From positions 52,967 to 116,966 of the forward strand of contig BGKB01000157.1 in assembly GCA_003116975.1 (NCBI GenBank): 64,000 nt of DNA, written 5' to 3'. This stretch comes from Aurantiochytrium sp. KH105 (Eukaryota; Sar; Bigyra; Thraustochytrida; Thraustochytriidae). The notes below the pieces were generated by a model. The model had not been told where the DNA came from. It saw only the letters and a list, made by a program, of their open reading frames with translations, and did no database searches. This document shows positions 55,817 to 64,000 of the stretch, one piece after another (positions within the stretch are counted from its first letter, which is position 1; each line of letters begins with the position of its first letter). The translations under genes were made by a program, and so were the position numbers.

Positions 55817-56509
55817 TCACACGTTCTCACCATCTGAGTGACTGCTGTCGTCGTCGAGAGTCTCGTCTCGCGCTGGGCCACTCTCAAGTTTATTCTCGTT
55901 GCGTAGAAAGAGGACGTCAAAGAGAATGGGCCAGTCCGGCCTAAAGGTGTTGTGCAGCTCAAAATACATCCAGATGACGAGAACGAAGTTGACAAATGTG
56001 AGCACGATGAAGGGAATGCGGACCGCAAGTAGCAGCGTATAGGTGTCCTCTAACAAGAACTGAATGTCTCCCACAATGAGAAAGCCCTCCACGTAAAAGG
56101 CGAGAATAAGCGAGTTACGTGTGACGTCGAGCTCGCGCCGCGCCACACCAACGAGCGTCTGGTAGCCCAAAAGCGCCGAGATTGTCGTCAGCGCAAAAAA
56201 GTCCAGACGAAAGGGGATCTTCTGCATAACTTTGGCCACCATGAGGATCTCGATGACGACCTCGGACAGAAACATGATGAGCGCGTTCCAGCCGATGAGA
56301 CTCGCGGCGCGAACGACCTTCTTGCTCGTGATTTTCACATGGTGCTTGTGCGCAAAGGGAAAGCCGGACCACTCCGACAAGCGTCTGAGCTGCGGCGGCC
56401 TCGGGAAATACGTCTCTTGCCCGAAGAAGGGCTTGTCGCTGGCCTGCGTCTGCCTTCCCCGCGCGGAGCCGTCCTCCGCCGCTCCCACCGCCGCCACCTC
56501 CGAGCCCAT
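55817..56509 (-). CDS. Unknown membrane protein, four predicted segments
   Basis: The 230-residue protein has a polar N-terminus (1-60), then about four hydrophobic helices: SLIGWNALIMFLSEVVIEIL, the region LDFFALTTISALLGYQTLVG, LILAFYVEGFLIVGDIQFLL and VRIPFIVLTFVNFVLVIWMY. The C-terminal tail is acidic (ARDETLDDDSSHSDGENV). I cannot assign a family. The start MGSEVA has Gly2, but residue 6 is Ala, so a myristoylation call would be weak. The ATG at 56509 lies at the end of a GC-rich leader. Confidence 0.7.
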   Translation of the reverse strand: MGSEVAAVGAAEDGSARGRQTQASDKPFFGQETYFPRPPQLRRLSEWSGFPFAHKHHVKITSKKVVRAASLIGWNALIMFLSEVVIEILMVAKVMQKIPFRLDFFALTTISALLGYQTLVGVARRELDVTRNSLILAFYVEGFLIVGDIQFLLEDTYTLLLAVRIPFIVLTFVNFVLVIWMYFELHNTFRPDWPILFDVLFLRNENKLESGPARDETLDDDSSHSDGENV

Positions 56510-57499
56510 GTTTCACCCCACGCGCGTGGCCTCGGCCGCGACACGAGCAATAGCGACGCGCCTCGTCCCTCTTGCACCAGCAGGCCGATCGGAGTCTGTG
56601 CGTGTCTGCCTACATGGCCGTAGTACTACACGTGTGCGTGCCCGTCTCCGCGCGTGTCTCCTAGTCAAGTTCACCGGCGCGTGCAGCCTCGGATGGAACG
56701 AGAGAACGGCGGAAAAGAGAACGGACTTCCCCGGCTCGCGAAAAGAACATGGCGGCTGCGAAGCGGAACAGAAAGAACAGCGTTCCCCGCGTGCCCCTTT
56801 TGTTCTGTTCTATATACCGATATTTTTCTACTGAGGAACGCGGGAGGCACGCGGCCCCGAGCGCCCACAGTGCCACTGCGCGTAAAGCGCCCCAGGCTCC
56901 ACTGGGAAAGTGCGGGGCCAAATGAATGGCTGCGATCGCATCTCACGCGTACGTCGAAAGGGGGCTCGAGGTCCTCCCGCACGGGGATGCGCCGACACTG
57001 CCACTTATCGCACTGCGACAGATCGACCTCCACCTTGTCTCCTGCAGGACCCCTCCGCGTCTCATCTATTTTCCCGCAGTTCGCCTTGACCGCGGTTCTT
57101 CGACACAACAAGTCGCCAGTCTTGCGCAGAGGGCACGCGGGGGGCTGCGGGTGACGGTTGGTGGCGAGTGGCCGCGCCTTCGCAAGTGGAGTATAGGCGG
57201 CGGCGAAAGGGCCTTCGCAAGTGGAGTATCGCGCCTTCGCAAGTGGCGCGTCGGGGGCCGAAGCGGGTGTCCGGGGTCGTAGTGAAAGCCGTAGCGCGCG
57301 GCTAGGCCTCGGCCGCTCGATTCGCGCGGTGTGGCTGCGCCACGCAGGCAGCCTGGGCTTGGCGACCAGTTTCGCATCGAAGGCCTTTCTACCCGCACCC
57401 TCGCCGCACCCGGCCCGCCGTAGACCAGCGCCGTCGCGAGTCCTTCCTCGCCTTTTCTCTCCCTTCCGCGCGCTCGTCCCGCCGCAGGCTCACAGCAGA
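56510..57499. other. Divergent promoter region, membrane protein and TCTP
   Basis: About 1 kb with the TCTP promoter half on the right. It contains three copies of an 18-base word (57177-57246, listed separately) and a pyrimidine-rich tract (57438-57468) shortly before the TCTP ATG. Open frames are not supported as genes. Confidence 0.55.
57177..57246. promoter_or_regulatory. Three direct repeats upstream of TCTP
   Basis: The word CCTTCGCAAGTGGAGTAT occurs at 57177-57194 and 57212-57229; the core CCTTCGCAAGTGG recurs at 57234-57246. They lie 254-323 bases before the TCTP start codon and could be transcription-factor sites. This is inference from repetition. Confidence 0.55.
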
Positions 57500-58030
57500 A
57501 TGATCGTCTACACGGACATCGCCTCGGGCGACCAGGTCCTCAGCGACAGCTACGTCCAGGAGCCGCTCAAGTTTAACGGTGCCGAGCTCGAGGGCCTCAC
57601 CGTTGTGCAGAGTAAGATGATCAACAAGGATGTCGGCGACATCGACATTGGCGCCAACGCTTCTGCTGAGGAGGCCGATGCCGGCACCGACGACGCCGCC
57701 CAGATGGTCAACCAGCTCGTCGACAAGGAGACTGGATTCAGCTACGAGGGCCCCATCGAGCTCAAGAAGGCTGAGTTCGCCGTCATGTACAAGAAGTTCT
57801 GCAAGGACACCAAGGATAAGATTGTGGAGAAGGGCGACAAGCCGGGCCCCTTCATGAAGTCCGCCAAGGCCTTCCTCGAGCTTCTTAACGCTGAGTTCAA
57901 GAACTTTGAGATCTACCAGACCTCTAGCTTCACCAGCCCCGTTGTCGCCTGGTGGGACGACCAGGCCAACGAGCTTGGCGCCCCCAAGTTTATCTACTTT
58001 ACCCACGCCATGATCGCGGAGAAGTACTAA
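57500..58030 (+). CDS. TPT1: Translationally controlled tumour protein (TCTP)
   Basis: The 176-residue protein is a full-length TCTP (usual length about 172). It starts MIVYTDIASGDQVLSDSY, and contains VVQSKMINKDVGDIDIGANA in the acidic flexible loop and FMKSAKAFLELLNAEFKNFE in the helical hairpin. The end PKFIYFTHAMIAEKY is the second TCTP signature. TCTP is an abundant cytosolic calcium- and GTPase-interacting protein linked to growth. Codon use is strongly biased to C/G-ending codons, as expected for high expression. A pyrimidine-rich tract lies upstream; in animals TCTP is a TOP mRNA, but whether this organism uses that control is unknown. The ATG at 57500 is certain. Confidence 0.97.
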   Translation: MIVYTDIASGDQVLSDSYVQEPLKFNGAELEGLTVVQSKMINKDVGDIDIGANASAEEADAGTDDAAQMVNQLVDKETGFSYEGPIELKKAEFAVMYKKFCKDTKDKIVEKGDKPGPFMKSAKAFLELLNAEFKNFEIYQTSSFTSPVVAWWDDQANELGAPKFIYFTHAMIAEKY

Positions 58031-58451
58031 ACTTTACTAATTTGTTCGTCACACACCGAATCTTCTCTTTGATTGTCTGAGACTGCCATAATGCAATCAG
58101 TTTTTCCCCCTGCTCTTTTATTTGTTGGCTTCCTCTCTTCTCTTACTGTTTGTTTTGACCTCTTTTCCCGTTCTCGCCCACAAAAGAGACTCTGATTGGC
58201 GTGAGATTCATCTTCCCTTGGTTTACAGTAGAAACATCATGAGTTGACTGATGGCAATCATTTATTCGATTGATTATAAAATTGATTAATTGATTGATTG
58301 AGTGGATTGGATTGGATTGGATTGATAAAGTACTATTCATAGAGATATATATTTCGTGGACGTCGTGTGAGGCTTTCGTCACGTTGTCAGACCATCATAT
58401 CATGTCGCCAACTTGCCACGTTATCATTGTTGCAGCCAGTGCATGCAGTAT
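58031..58451. other. Convergent 3' region with GATT/GGATT repeats
   Basis: AT-rich 3' flanks of TCTP and the Ser-rich gene, containing the tract at 58267-58325. Confidence 0.55.
58267..58325. repeat. GATT and GGATT degenerate microsatellite
   Basis: GATT units pass into four GGATT pentanucleotide copies (58303-58322) between two convergent genes. Confidence 0.9.
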
Positions 58452-59102
58452 TTAAAGCTCGCCATCGTCTTCTTCGTCTTCTTCGTCTTCGTCGACGGTT
58501 TCAAGCGAGCTGCTGCCGCTGCTGCTGCCGCTGCTGCTGCCGCTGCTGCTGCCGCTGCTGCCGCTGCTGCTGCTGCTGCTGCTCCTGCGGGAGCTACGCG
58601 AGGTACTCGTCGACGTGCGGTCTCGCGCAGCGCCAGCGGTTCCGTTCTTACCAACAAAGGCCTTGATGCGGGCCAGCACTGTCTCAATGCCCTCCAAGAG
58701 CGCCATCATAACGGGGACTCCCTGGCCCCTGCCTGAGCTTCTGCTCGACGTGGACGACGAGGTGCTCCTGCTCGATGCTGTAGACGCCGAGCTCGCGCTC
58801 GACGCGGTGGATGCCGAGTCTGCTCGACTCTCTCGCGTCGAAGAACGAGACCAGCGCAACATCCTCTGCGCCTCTGTTTTGCGACGCGCCTTGTCATCAA
58901 CAGCCACCCTGATGCTTCGCCTGGTCCTGGAGTCGAGGTCCTGTTCCACCGGCTGGAGGGCCGCCGACATGTCCTTTTGCTTGAACGAGGGTCTGCGCAG
59001 CTTCGATTGCAGCGTAGTCACCACGCGCGCTTTGCACGAGCTCGCCATCTTGAGCGTCACCGAAGGGTTTGTCTGCCATTCTTCCTGTGTGCTGAGCGAC
59101 AT
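58452..59102 (-). CDS. Ser-rich low-complexity protein, unknown function
   Basis: The 216-residue product begins MSLSTQEEWQTNPSVTLKMA and has a basic N-terminal half (LRRPSFKQKDMSAALQP, RRSIRVAVDDKARRKTEAQR). Two Ser-rich blocks follow (SASTASSASSASTASSRSTS and a second block encoded by a GCTGCTGCCG-type repeat at 58510-58583), and it ends acidic (ETVDEDEEDEEDDGEL). Between the blocks lies a short ordered segment, MMALLEGIETVLARIKAFVG. The ordered N-terminus and that segment favour a real gene, but the repeats inflate any coding signal. Codons upstream of ATG 59102 in frame are non-ATG. Confidence 0.5.
   Translation of the reverse strand: MSLSTQEEWQTNPSVTLKMASSCKARVVTTLQSKLRRPSFKQKDMSAALQPVEQDLDSRTRRSIRVAVDDKARRKTEAQRMLRWSRSSTRESRADSASTASSASSASTASSRSTSSSTSSRSSGRGQGVPVMMALLEGIETVLARIKAFVGKNGTAGAARDRTSTSTSRSSRRSSSSSSSGSSGSSSGSSSGSSSGSSSLETVDEDEEDEEDDGEL
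58510..58583. repeat. CTG/CCG trinucleotide tract, poly-Ser/Gly coding on the minus strand
   Basis: Repeats of CTGCTGCCG, nine bases long, read on the minus strand as Ser-Ser-Gly units in the Ser-rich protein. Confidence 0.9.
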
Positions 59103-60183
59103 CTTGTTCTCTTCTTCGCGAGCCCAATCACCCCGCGTCCGTCCTCCTGCGTCTTTCTCCCCCCGACGCGAGCCTTTCTTCGTCTCCACAAGCGAGCGTC
59201 CAAGCCTGACCAGCCAGCCAGCTAGCTGCGTTCGCCTCTGCTTCGCTTTCCTCGGTCTTTGCTCGGAGGCTGGTTCGCGTTTCGGTTCTGCCGCGTCCGC
59301 GCGGCGCGCTCGCCCCCTCCCTCGCTCTCCCTCCGCGTGTTCACGATCCGCAAAATCGTGACACGCCCTGTGTCACGATTATCATTGTCTCTTCCCTTCC
59401 AGCGCCGCGTCCTGGCGCCGGTGAACCGGCCAGCCCTCGACGCGGCCGCGACTTCGTCTCCTCCTCGGCGCCGTGGACGCCCGCGTCCTCCGCGCCGACG
59501 GCGAGGGCCTCGGGCGCGCCGAGGAGGGGGAGACGGCGTCGCGGCCGCAGCCGGAAGCCGAGGCGGCGGAAAGTTGTGCATGGTGTGCTGGGCCATCGTG
59601 CTTTGTTGCGGCTTCTGATCCTATAGTTTCTTGCGCTTGTCATGGTTGCTCGGCGGATCGCGCCTCCGCGAGCCTGCACGTGCTGCCCGGAGAACGGGGA
59701 ACGAGGTCGGGAGGTCGCGCATGCCCCGGAACGACGCCCGGCGTTTCATATTGCGAAAGGTGGCACGCGCCAAAGGAAAGGGCATTTAAGGAGTAATGGC
59801 GAGGATCGCCGCGAGTGAGCTGCGGGGGGCGGGAACTGGTCCAAAGGCGCTTGGTTGGTCACCGTTGGTTGGTTAGCGTCCTCTGCTACGGTTCATAGAC
59901 GATGCAACGGTCTATCGGAGCTGCGTGAGCTCGGAGCGGCTACAGTGGAGAGAGCTCCAGGGAACTTTGTTAGCTAGAGACTGCGGAGTACTATGTGCAT
60001 GCAACATGTCGATCCTGCCTGAAAAAAAGCAATGTGGATGCAGTGTCCGAGAATGTCTGCCTGCGAGGAAATAGGCCTAGTTGGAATAGAAGGAAACGCC
60101 AAAAATGAACGCAAGGCTAACAAACTGTGAGAAAAGGAAAAGAAAATTGATCAAAGATGGCAACAAGAGAAAAATCAAGATAA
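59103..60183. other. Upstream region of Ser-rich gene and 3' flank of the MFS gene
   Basis: Bases 59103-59600 are GC-rich leader and promoter and contain a perfect 11-bp inverted repeat (59354-59380). The rest is mixed and has no supported coding frame. Confidence 0.5.
59354..59380. promoter_or_regulatory. Perfect 11-bp inverted repeat with 5-base loop
   Basis: AATCGTGACAC and its exact complement GTGTCACGATT flank GCCCT. A further TCACGAT copy lies at 59341-59347. It is about 250 bases upstream of the Ser-rich gene start. It may be a dimeric factor site or a transcript hairpin; the role is inferred. Confidence 0.65.
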
Positions 60184-62121
60184 TCACGAGGAGATGGGGT
60201 TGATCGTGCCAACCGCATCCTTGGCCTCAACGATAACGCTGCCGTGCTTATTCTCCCAGCGACTGACCCAGAGCGCGAGGAGCGAGAGAAAGAGGGCAAA
60301 AACGCCCAACAACACAAAGGGAGCCTGCGGGATCCAGTCGTCAAAGAGAATTCCACCAGCGTACGTGATGAAAATGATACCGAGCGAGCCAACAAAGGAG
60401 TACATGCCTGCAATGGCGCCGCGCTGGTGCGGGTGGAAACTCATTTGGCGGGCCACAGCAACTTGAGCAACCACAACAAGACCAATCTCGCCAATACCCC
60501 AGGCAAAGGCAATACCATAGGTGCTCGTCGCCGCTGGCTCGGAAATAACCAGCGTCAGGAGGTACGCGCAGCCCGCAAAGGCACCCGCAAAGCTCAGCGC
60601 GTTGTAAATGTTCTTGAAGTGACCCGCGTAGTAGCCGATCCAGATGGCCACAATGAGTCCAGCGGCCTGCGCAGTGCCAGTGACTCGAGAGGCACGCGTG
60701 TACGCTCCCGGGCACTCCTGCCTGCTGAGATTTTCGAGGAGCTCGCCACACACAGACGAATCCCCAGAGTCCGATGCGACGCAAAGGCCATCCTCCTGAT
60801 ACACGAGCGCAATCCACAGCGGAAGGTAGGTGGTCACGACAACGGTGGCCCCACGCGCGGCAAATCCGGACACGTAGCTGACCAAAAGACGAGGATCCTT
60901 CTTTGAAGTGTGGTAAAGTTCGACGAGACGCGCCATCATCGGACGCGTGTCTTCAAGCTCTTCGACCTCCTCCGAGTTTTCAGCTTGAACGATGGGGCGG
61001 TTGTCCACGGCGACCCAAGTCGCAACGAGCATGGTTAGCGGGACGATGAGGAAAATATAGTAGGCTGCCTCGAGGCATGTAGCCGTCGCTACGGGACCCA
61101 TGAAGACAAAGACGCCGAAGAGCGCACCCGATCCGGACGCAACGCCAATCAGGCCCGTGCCGAGACCCAACGAGGAGCGCTTGACAACATCAGAGAGAAT
61201 GACGGTCATGGAGCACGTGAGCGCCGAGGATCCAATTGCGAAAACAATGCGCGCGCACAAGAGGCCTGGATAGACTGAACCGCCGTTTGGAAAGAGGATC
61301 ACTGAAAGAATGACGAGTGAAAGTCCTCCCGTAAGCATGGCGCGGCGTCCCAGACGGTCGGCGACGAAACCCCAGGCAAGCACGGCGATCATGGAAAAGA
61401 TTTCGTCCACAACGCCAAGCGTGCCAGTGACGGTGCCAAAGTCATCGGAATCGACGCCATAGAGATCGGCGAGAAGGAACGCTTGCATGCCGTTGATGAA
61501 GGCAAGCGTCATGATGGAGATGAAGCACAGGTACATGAGGGCAACAAAGTGCTTGAACGTCTTGCCAGGCTGCAGCTCGACCGCCTTGCTGGGGTAAATG
61601 TTCAGACCACGATTGTGGCGCCAACGCAACCAGCAGCCGCACATGCAGGCGATGAGAACGATGATGCCCAAGAAAACGAGGCCAATGAAGAGAGCGAGGT
61701 TGTTGAGGATCCAGTTGCTCGAGCCTGCGGTGGTAAACGCGAGGGGCAGCTGCGTGCACGTTTGGTCGGACTCCGGGACAACGGCTTCCATAATGTCTGG
61801 GTTGTACCAGTTGCAAGGACCCGTTGTGGGGTCGGGCACTTGAAGTGCATCCGGGTACTCGAGGTAGGTGGTGTTGTCGCAGAGGTAGACATTTTGTGTG
61901 CCGGAGGCTGCCGTGCGAAGGCGATCCAAAATATCGTTGACAACGTTTCCATCCTCGTCAAGCTCGGCGCAGCCCAGCGCTTGACAGACCTTGTAGCTGT
62001 ATCCAAAGAGACTCGTGTACGAGTTCTGTCCGTAGGCAATCAGACAGTAGGTGTCACAATTCGTTTCGATCAGATAGCCATGAGCCGCCTGCGTTGTGGC
62101 GTCCACGCAGGTGAAAGTCAT
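60184..62121 (-). CDS. Major facilitator superfamily transporter with long N-terminal extracytosolic region
   Basis: The 645-residue protein has an N-terminal Cys-containing region (about 1-135, with CDTYCLIAYGQ, CQALGCAELDEDG, NVYLCDNTTYLEY) before the first membrane segment (IGLVFLGIIVLIACMCGCWL). About twelve further segments form an MFS fold. The MFS motif A reads GFVADRLGRRAML after helix 2 of the fold, with a large middle loop near residues 385-420. The substrate is not predictable; no sugar-porter or peptide-porter signature is evident. The Cys-rich part is probably lumenal or extracellular. ATG 62121 follows a GC-rich leader. The C-terminus ends GTINPISS. Confidence 0.85.
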   Translation of the reverse strand: MTFTCVDATTQAAHGYLIETNCDTYCLIAYGQNSYTSLFGYSYKVCQALGCAELDEDGNVVNDILDRLRTAASGTQNVYLCDNTTYLEYPDALQVPDPTTGPCNWYNPDIMEAVVPESDQTCTQLPLAFTTAGSSNWILNNLALFIGLVFLGIIVLIACMCGCWLRWRHNRGLNIYPSKAVELQPGKTFKHFVALMYLCFISIMTLAFINGMQAFLLADLYGVDSDDFGTVTGTLGVVDEIFSMIAVLAWGFVADRLGRRAMLTGGLSLVILSVILFPNGGSVYPGLLCARIVFAIGSSALTCSMTVILSDVVKRSSLGLGTGLIGVASGSGALFGVFVFMGPVATATCLEAAYYIFLIVPLTMLVATWVAVDNRPIVQAENSEEVEELEDTRPMMARLVELYHTSKKDPRLLVSYVSGFAARGATVVVTTYLPLWIALVYQEDGLCVASDSGDSSVCGELLENLSRQECPGAYTRASRVTGTAQAAGLIVAIWIGYYAGHFKNIYNALSFAGAFAGCAYLLTLVISEPAATSTYGIAFAWGIGEIGLVVVAQVAVARQMSFHPHQRGAIAGMYSFVGSLGIIFITYAGGILFDDWIPQAPFVLLGVFALFLSLLALWVSRWENKHGSVIVEAKDAVGTINPISS

Positions 62122-63471
62122 CTTGGTGGGTGCCTGGGTTGATTGATGGGCTAATTGCAGCTCGCGCCTTTTCCCGAAGGCAAGAGGGGCAGCTGTTCTC
62201 TTGCGGCGATGCGTTTCGTGTTTGCTGGCAAGAAAAGCTTCGGATGTCTTGGCTGGATCACGTTTTTCGACACTCTGTGGTAAGTTGGCAGATCTCTGCC
62301 GCGGTGCCGGTCGGAGTTAGCTGCGAAGGCAGAGTCAAAAGACTGGAAATGAATGAGGTCAGCTTCCGTTGTCCGCAGTCCGCAATCTCGAGCTTGTCGA
62401 GACCCGCACCTGAGTCGCCGCAGAGTCACCTCGGCGTGCACGTGCGCGCGCGCTTGCACGTGCTGCACGTCGCTTTCTGGTCGTTCTTGCGGGCCTTTGT
62501 GTCCACGCCTCCAACAAAGTCAGTCTCTCGAGCTGTGCAAGCCGTGGAGCAGCCTCAAGCGAGACGCTTCCGTGTCGGCGTGATTCAGCCCTGCAGCCTC
62601 GAGTCGCGCGCCAGCCGTGTCGTGTCCTGACTGGACTAGCTCCGTTTACTTCCGCTGCTGCCCCTGCCGCTGCCACCTTGCGTTTTTGTTTGTTTAGGCC
62701 CCGACGCGGGCCGTGCTCCTGTGACACCGGAGTCAACGATCGCAATCGGTCACAAGCGGAACGAGACTTCTCTTTTTGAAGGAGGTCCCGCGCTGGGTGC
62801 TCGCGCTCTCGCGCTAATCGATCGATCATTTGTTCTCATCGCTGTCGGCGCCGCAGTCGTCGTCTCCCGAGCGCAAGCCGCTGGCGCAAGCCGCCGCCAA
62901 GAAGTCCGACTCCGGCTGCTCGAGCGCGAGGAGCACGACGACCGACCATTTCCTCGAGCAAAACCATCGACGACGATCACGACGACGCCGATGATACCGA
63001 TGACGACGACTCCGACCGCAGCCGCGCTCTGCTGCTGGCACGGCGGAACGGACGGAGCTTGGACAGAGGAAAAGGTGCTCGCGCGGGCGTCTTGAGACGC
63101 GGCGCTCCGTCTCCGCAAACTTCGCTCCCCTGAATTCCCTCCCCTGCAATCCCAAGCCGCCCGAAAAATGCTCTGGCAGCACCTGCCCACAGTCATTCCC
63201 CAGCCCGGCCCCGCCCGCCCCGCACCTGCGCGTGCATGCACGGGCGGCCACGCGGCTGGGAAGCCCGCAGCCGCGCATTGGTGGTCACTGTGGGTGGCGG
63301 GGCGGCTGCGGCTACGTATCAAAGGGGCGGCCGCGCACCGCAGGTTCCCCCGCACCGTGAGAGTCTTCGCTGCCGAGAGCGTGCCGGCGCGCGCCTGCGG
63401 GACCTCGGCGCCGTGGCCGCACGAAGGGCGCACACCGTTTGCTTGTTTGTGTGTTTGATTTGTTATGTCTC
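62122..63471. other. Divergent 1.35 kb region, GC-rich, no gene supported
   Basis: It holds the MFS promoter and the leader of the right-edge gene. Open frames on both strands are Arg/Ala/Pro-rich, including a 96-codon ATG frame at 63168 that is more likely leader sequence or an upstream ORF. CGA/GAC-type repeats (62960-63015) read as hydrophobic Val/Ile on the minus strand by chance. Confidence 0.45.
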
Positions 63472-63921
63472 ATGGGGAAAGTACTTGGTTGCTGCTGCTG
63501 GTCGTCCTCGCGTCTTCTCTCCGTAGATTCATCGGGCTCAAAGGCTGCACGTGCTGCGTCAGGACCGTCCAAGGCTTGGCAGTGGCCGCGTTCGCCACGC
63601 GCTGTCGTCTCCGCTCCAGCCTCCGATCACGCTCACTCCGAGCCGTGGCGGCTGCATTCAGGACAGAAGCTGCTGCTGCAAGCTGCAGCTGCGTGGCGGT
63701 AAGCGTCTACGTCATGAATCATCGATTAGGGATGCGATGGACCACCGGGAATCCAACCTCACCACCTCAAATTTTTCCTTCACAGGTCGCTCGATCTCAT
63801 GATGATGCTGCGTCAGGAAGGTTTCTCGGAGACAACAATATTGTCGCAACGCGAGCTCGCGGCGACGAGACGGTCGACCGCCGAAGAACTCACCCAAGGC
63901 CCGCGCCGCAGCTGGGTGTAA
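63472..63921 (+). CDS. Probable two-exon gene with dual-acylation-type N-terminus
   Basis: Exon 63472-63698 begins MGKVLGCCCWSSSR: Gly2 with Gly6 and three adjacent Cys is the kind of N-terminus that is myristoylated and palmitoylated. A GTAAGC donor follows at 63699, and the intron ends TTCACAG at 63785 (87 bases). Exon 63786-63921 continues in frame to a TAA: RSLDLMMMLRQEGFSETTIL and a helical, Arg-rich tail ending RRSWV, giving 120 residues in total. An alternative donor (GTAATG at 63919, one base further along the same frame end) could lead to more exons beyond the window. The middle (residues 20-75) is low-complexity. I do not recognise a family. Confidence 0.45.
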
Positions 63922-64000
63922 TGGACGGCCAGGTGGGAATGATCTCCAACAAAGTCGGGCTCCCCTCGCGATATGTGTGTGCGCGCACAAGCTCTTATTA

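Noticed and set aside
62750-63433. Minus-strand 227-codon frame with a Val/Ile segment
   Set aside because: The hydrophobic stretch arises from GAC/CGA repeats; the rest is Arg/Ala/Ser-rich. No family and no ATG-linked evidence.

Overview
The window is nuclear DNA from a eukaryotic microbe. It carries RFC4, CUL1, Tudor-SN, CWF19L2, TCTP and a protein-only RNase P. The 5' leaders and many coding regions are GC-rich and most genes are single open frames. The few introns inferred are short (82-163 bp) and most have a GTACGT donor. A flagellar dynein assembly factor (DNAAF5-like) and a small CFAP141-like protein point to a flagellated life stage. Gene density, intron poverty and these families fit a stramenopile protist such as a thraustochytrid (Labyrinthulomycetes). 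That assignment is inference; no rRNA or other marker is present to prove it. I saw no prokaryotic operon, CRISPR array, transposase, viral gene or tRNA.

Layout. 1-11.3 kb, all minus strand: the N-terminal part of an unknown gene cut by the window edge, a WD40 protein ending in a CaaX-like motif, a WSC-type sulfotransferase, and three tandem paralogous membrane-anchored quinone-oxidoreductase-like (MDR) genes. 12-21.4 kb: RFC4, a four-exon coiled-coil protein, an FCP1/HAD-like protein, a YqgE/AlgH protein and PRORP. 22-31 kb: DNAAF5, a CFAP141-like gene, an F-box protein with an N-myristoylation-type start, and a gene whose reading frame is broken inside a 21-bp repeat. 31-45 kb: ERD2-related protein, CUL1, an unknown multi-pass membrane protein, a VTT-domain protein, an unknown protein, an EndoG-like nuclease and a SET-domain methyltransferase. 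45-64 kb: GT92-like glycosyltransferase, a metallo-beta-lactamase hydrolase, CWF19L2, SND1, a small membrane protein, TCTP, a Ser-rich protein, an MFS transporter and a probable two-exon gene at the right edge.

Genes are interleaved on both strands, giving many divergent promoter regions and convergent 3' regions. Simple repeats are partitioned: iterated GAGC/CTCG tracts lie just upstream of several start codons, whereas ATTC/GATT/CAAT-type tetranucleotide tracts lie between convergent gene ends. Most genes are housekeeping functions (replication, splicing, RNA processing, ubiquitin ligation, secretory traffic) without a shared pathway. Partial functional links are CUL1 with an F-box protein, DNAAF5 with the CFAP141-like protein, and CWF19L2, SND1 and PRORP as RNA-processing factors.

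Start codons were chosen as the first plausible ATG of each frame; several frames extend upstream without an ATG and were trimmed. No clearly new multi-gene system was identified. The most unusual items are the MDR triplication, the repeat-borne frameshift at 29.3 kb, the lipid-anchor motifs on a WD40 and an F-box protein, and the repeat partitioning.
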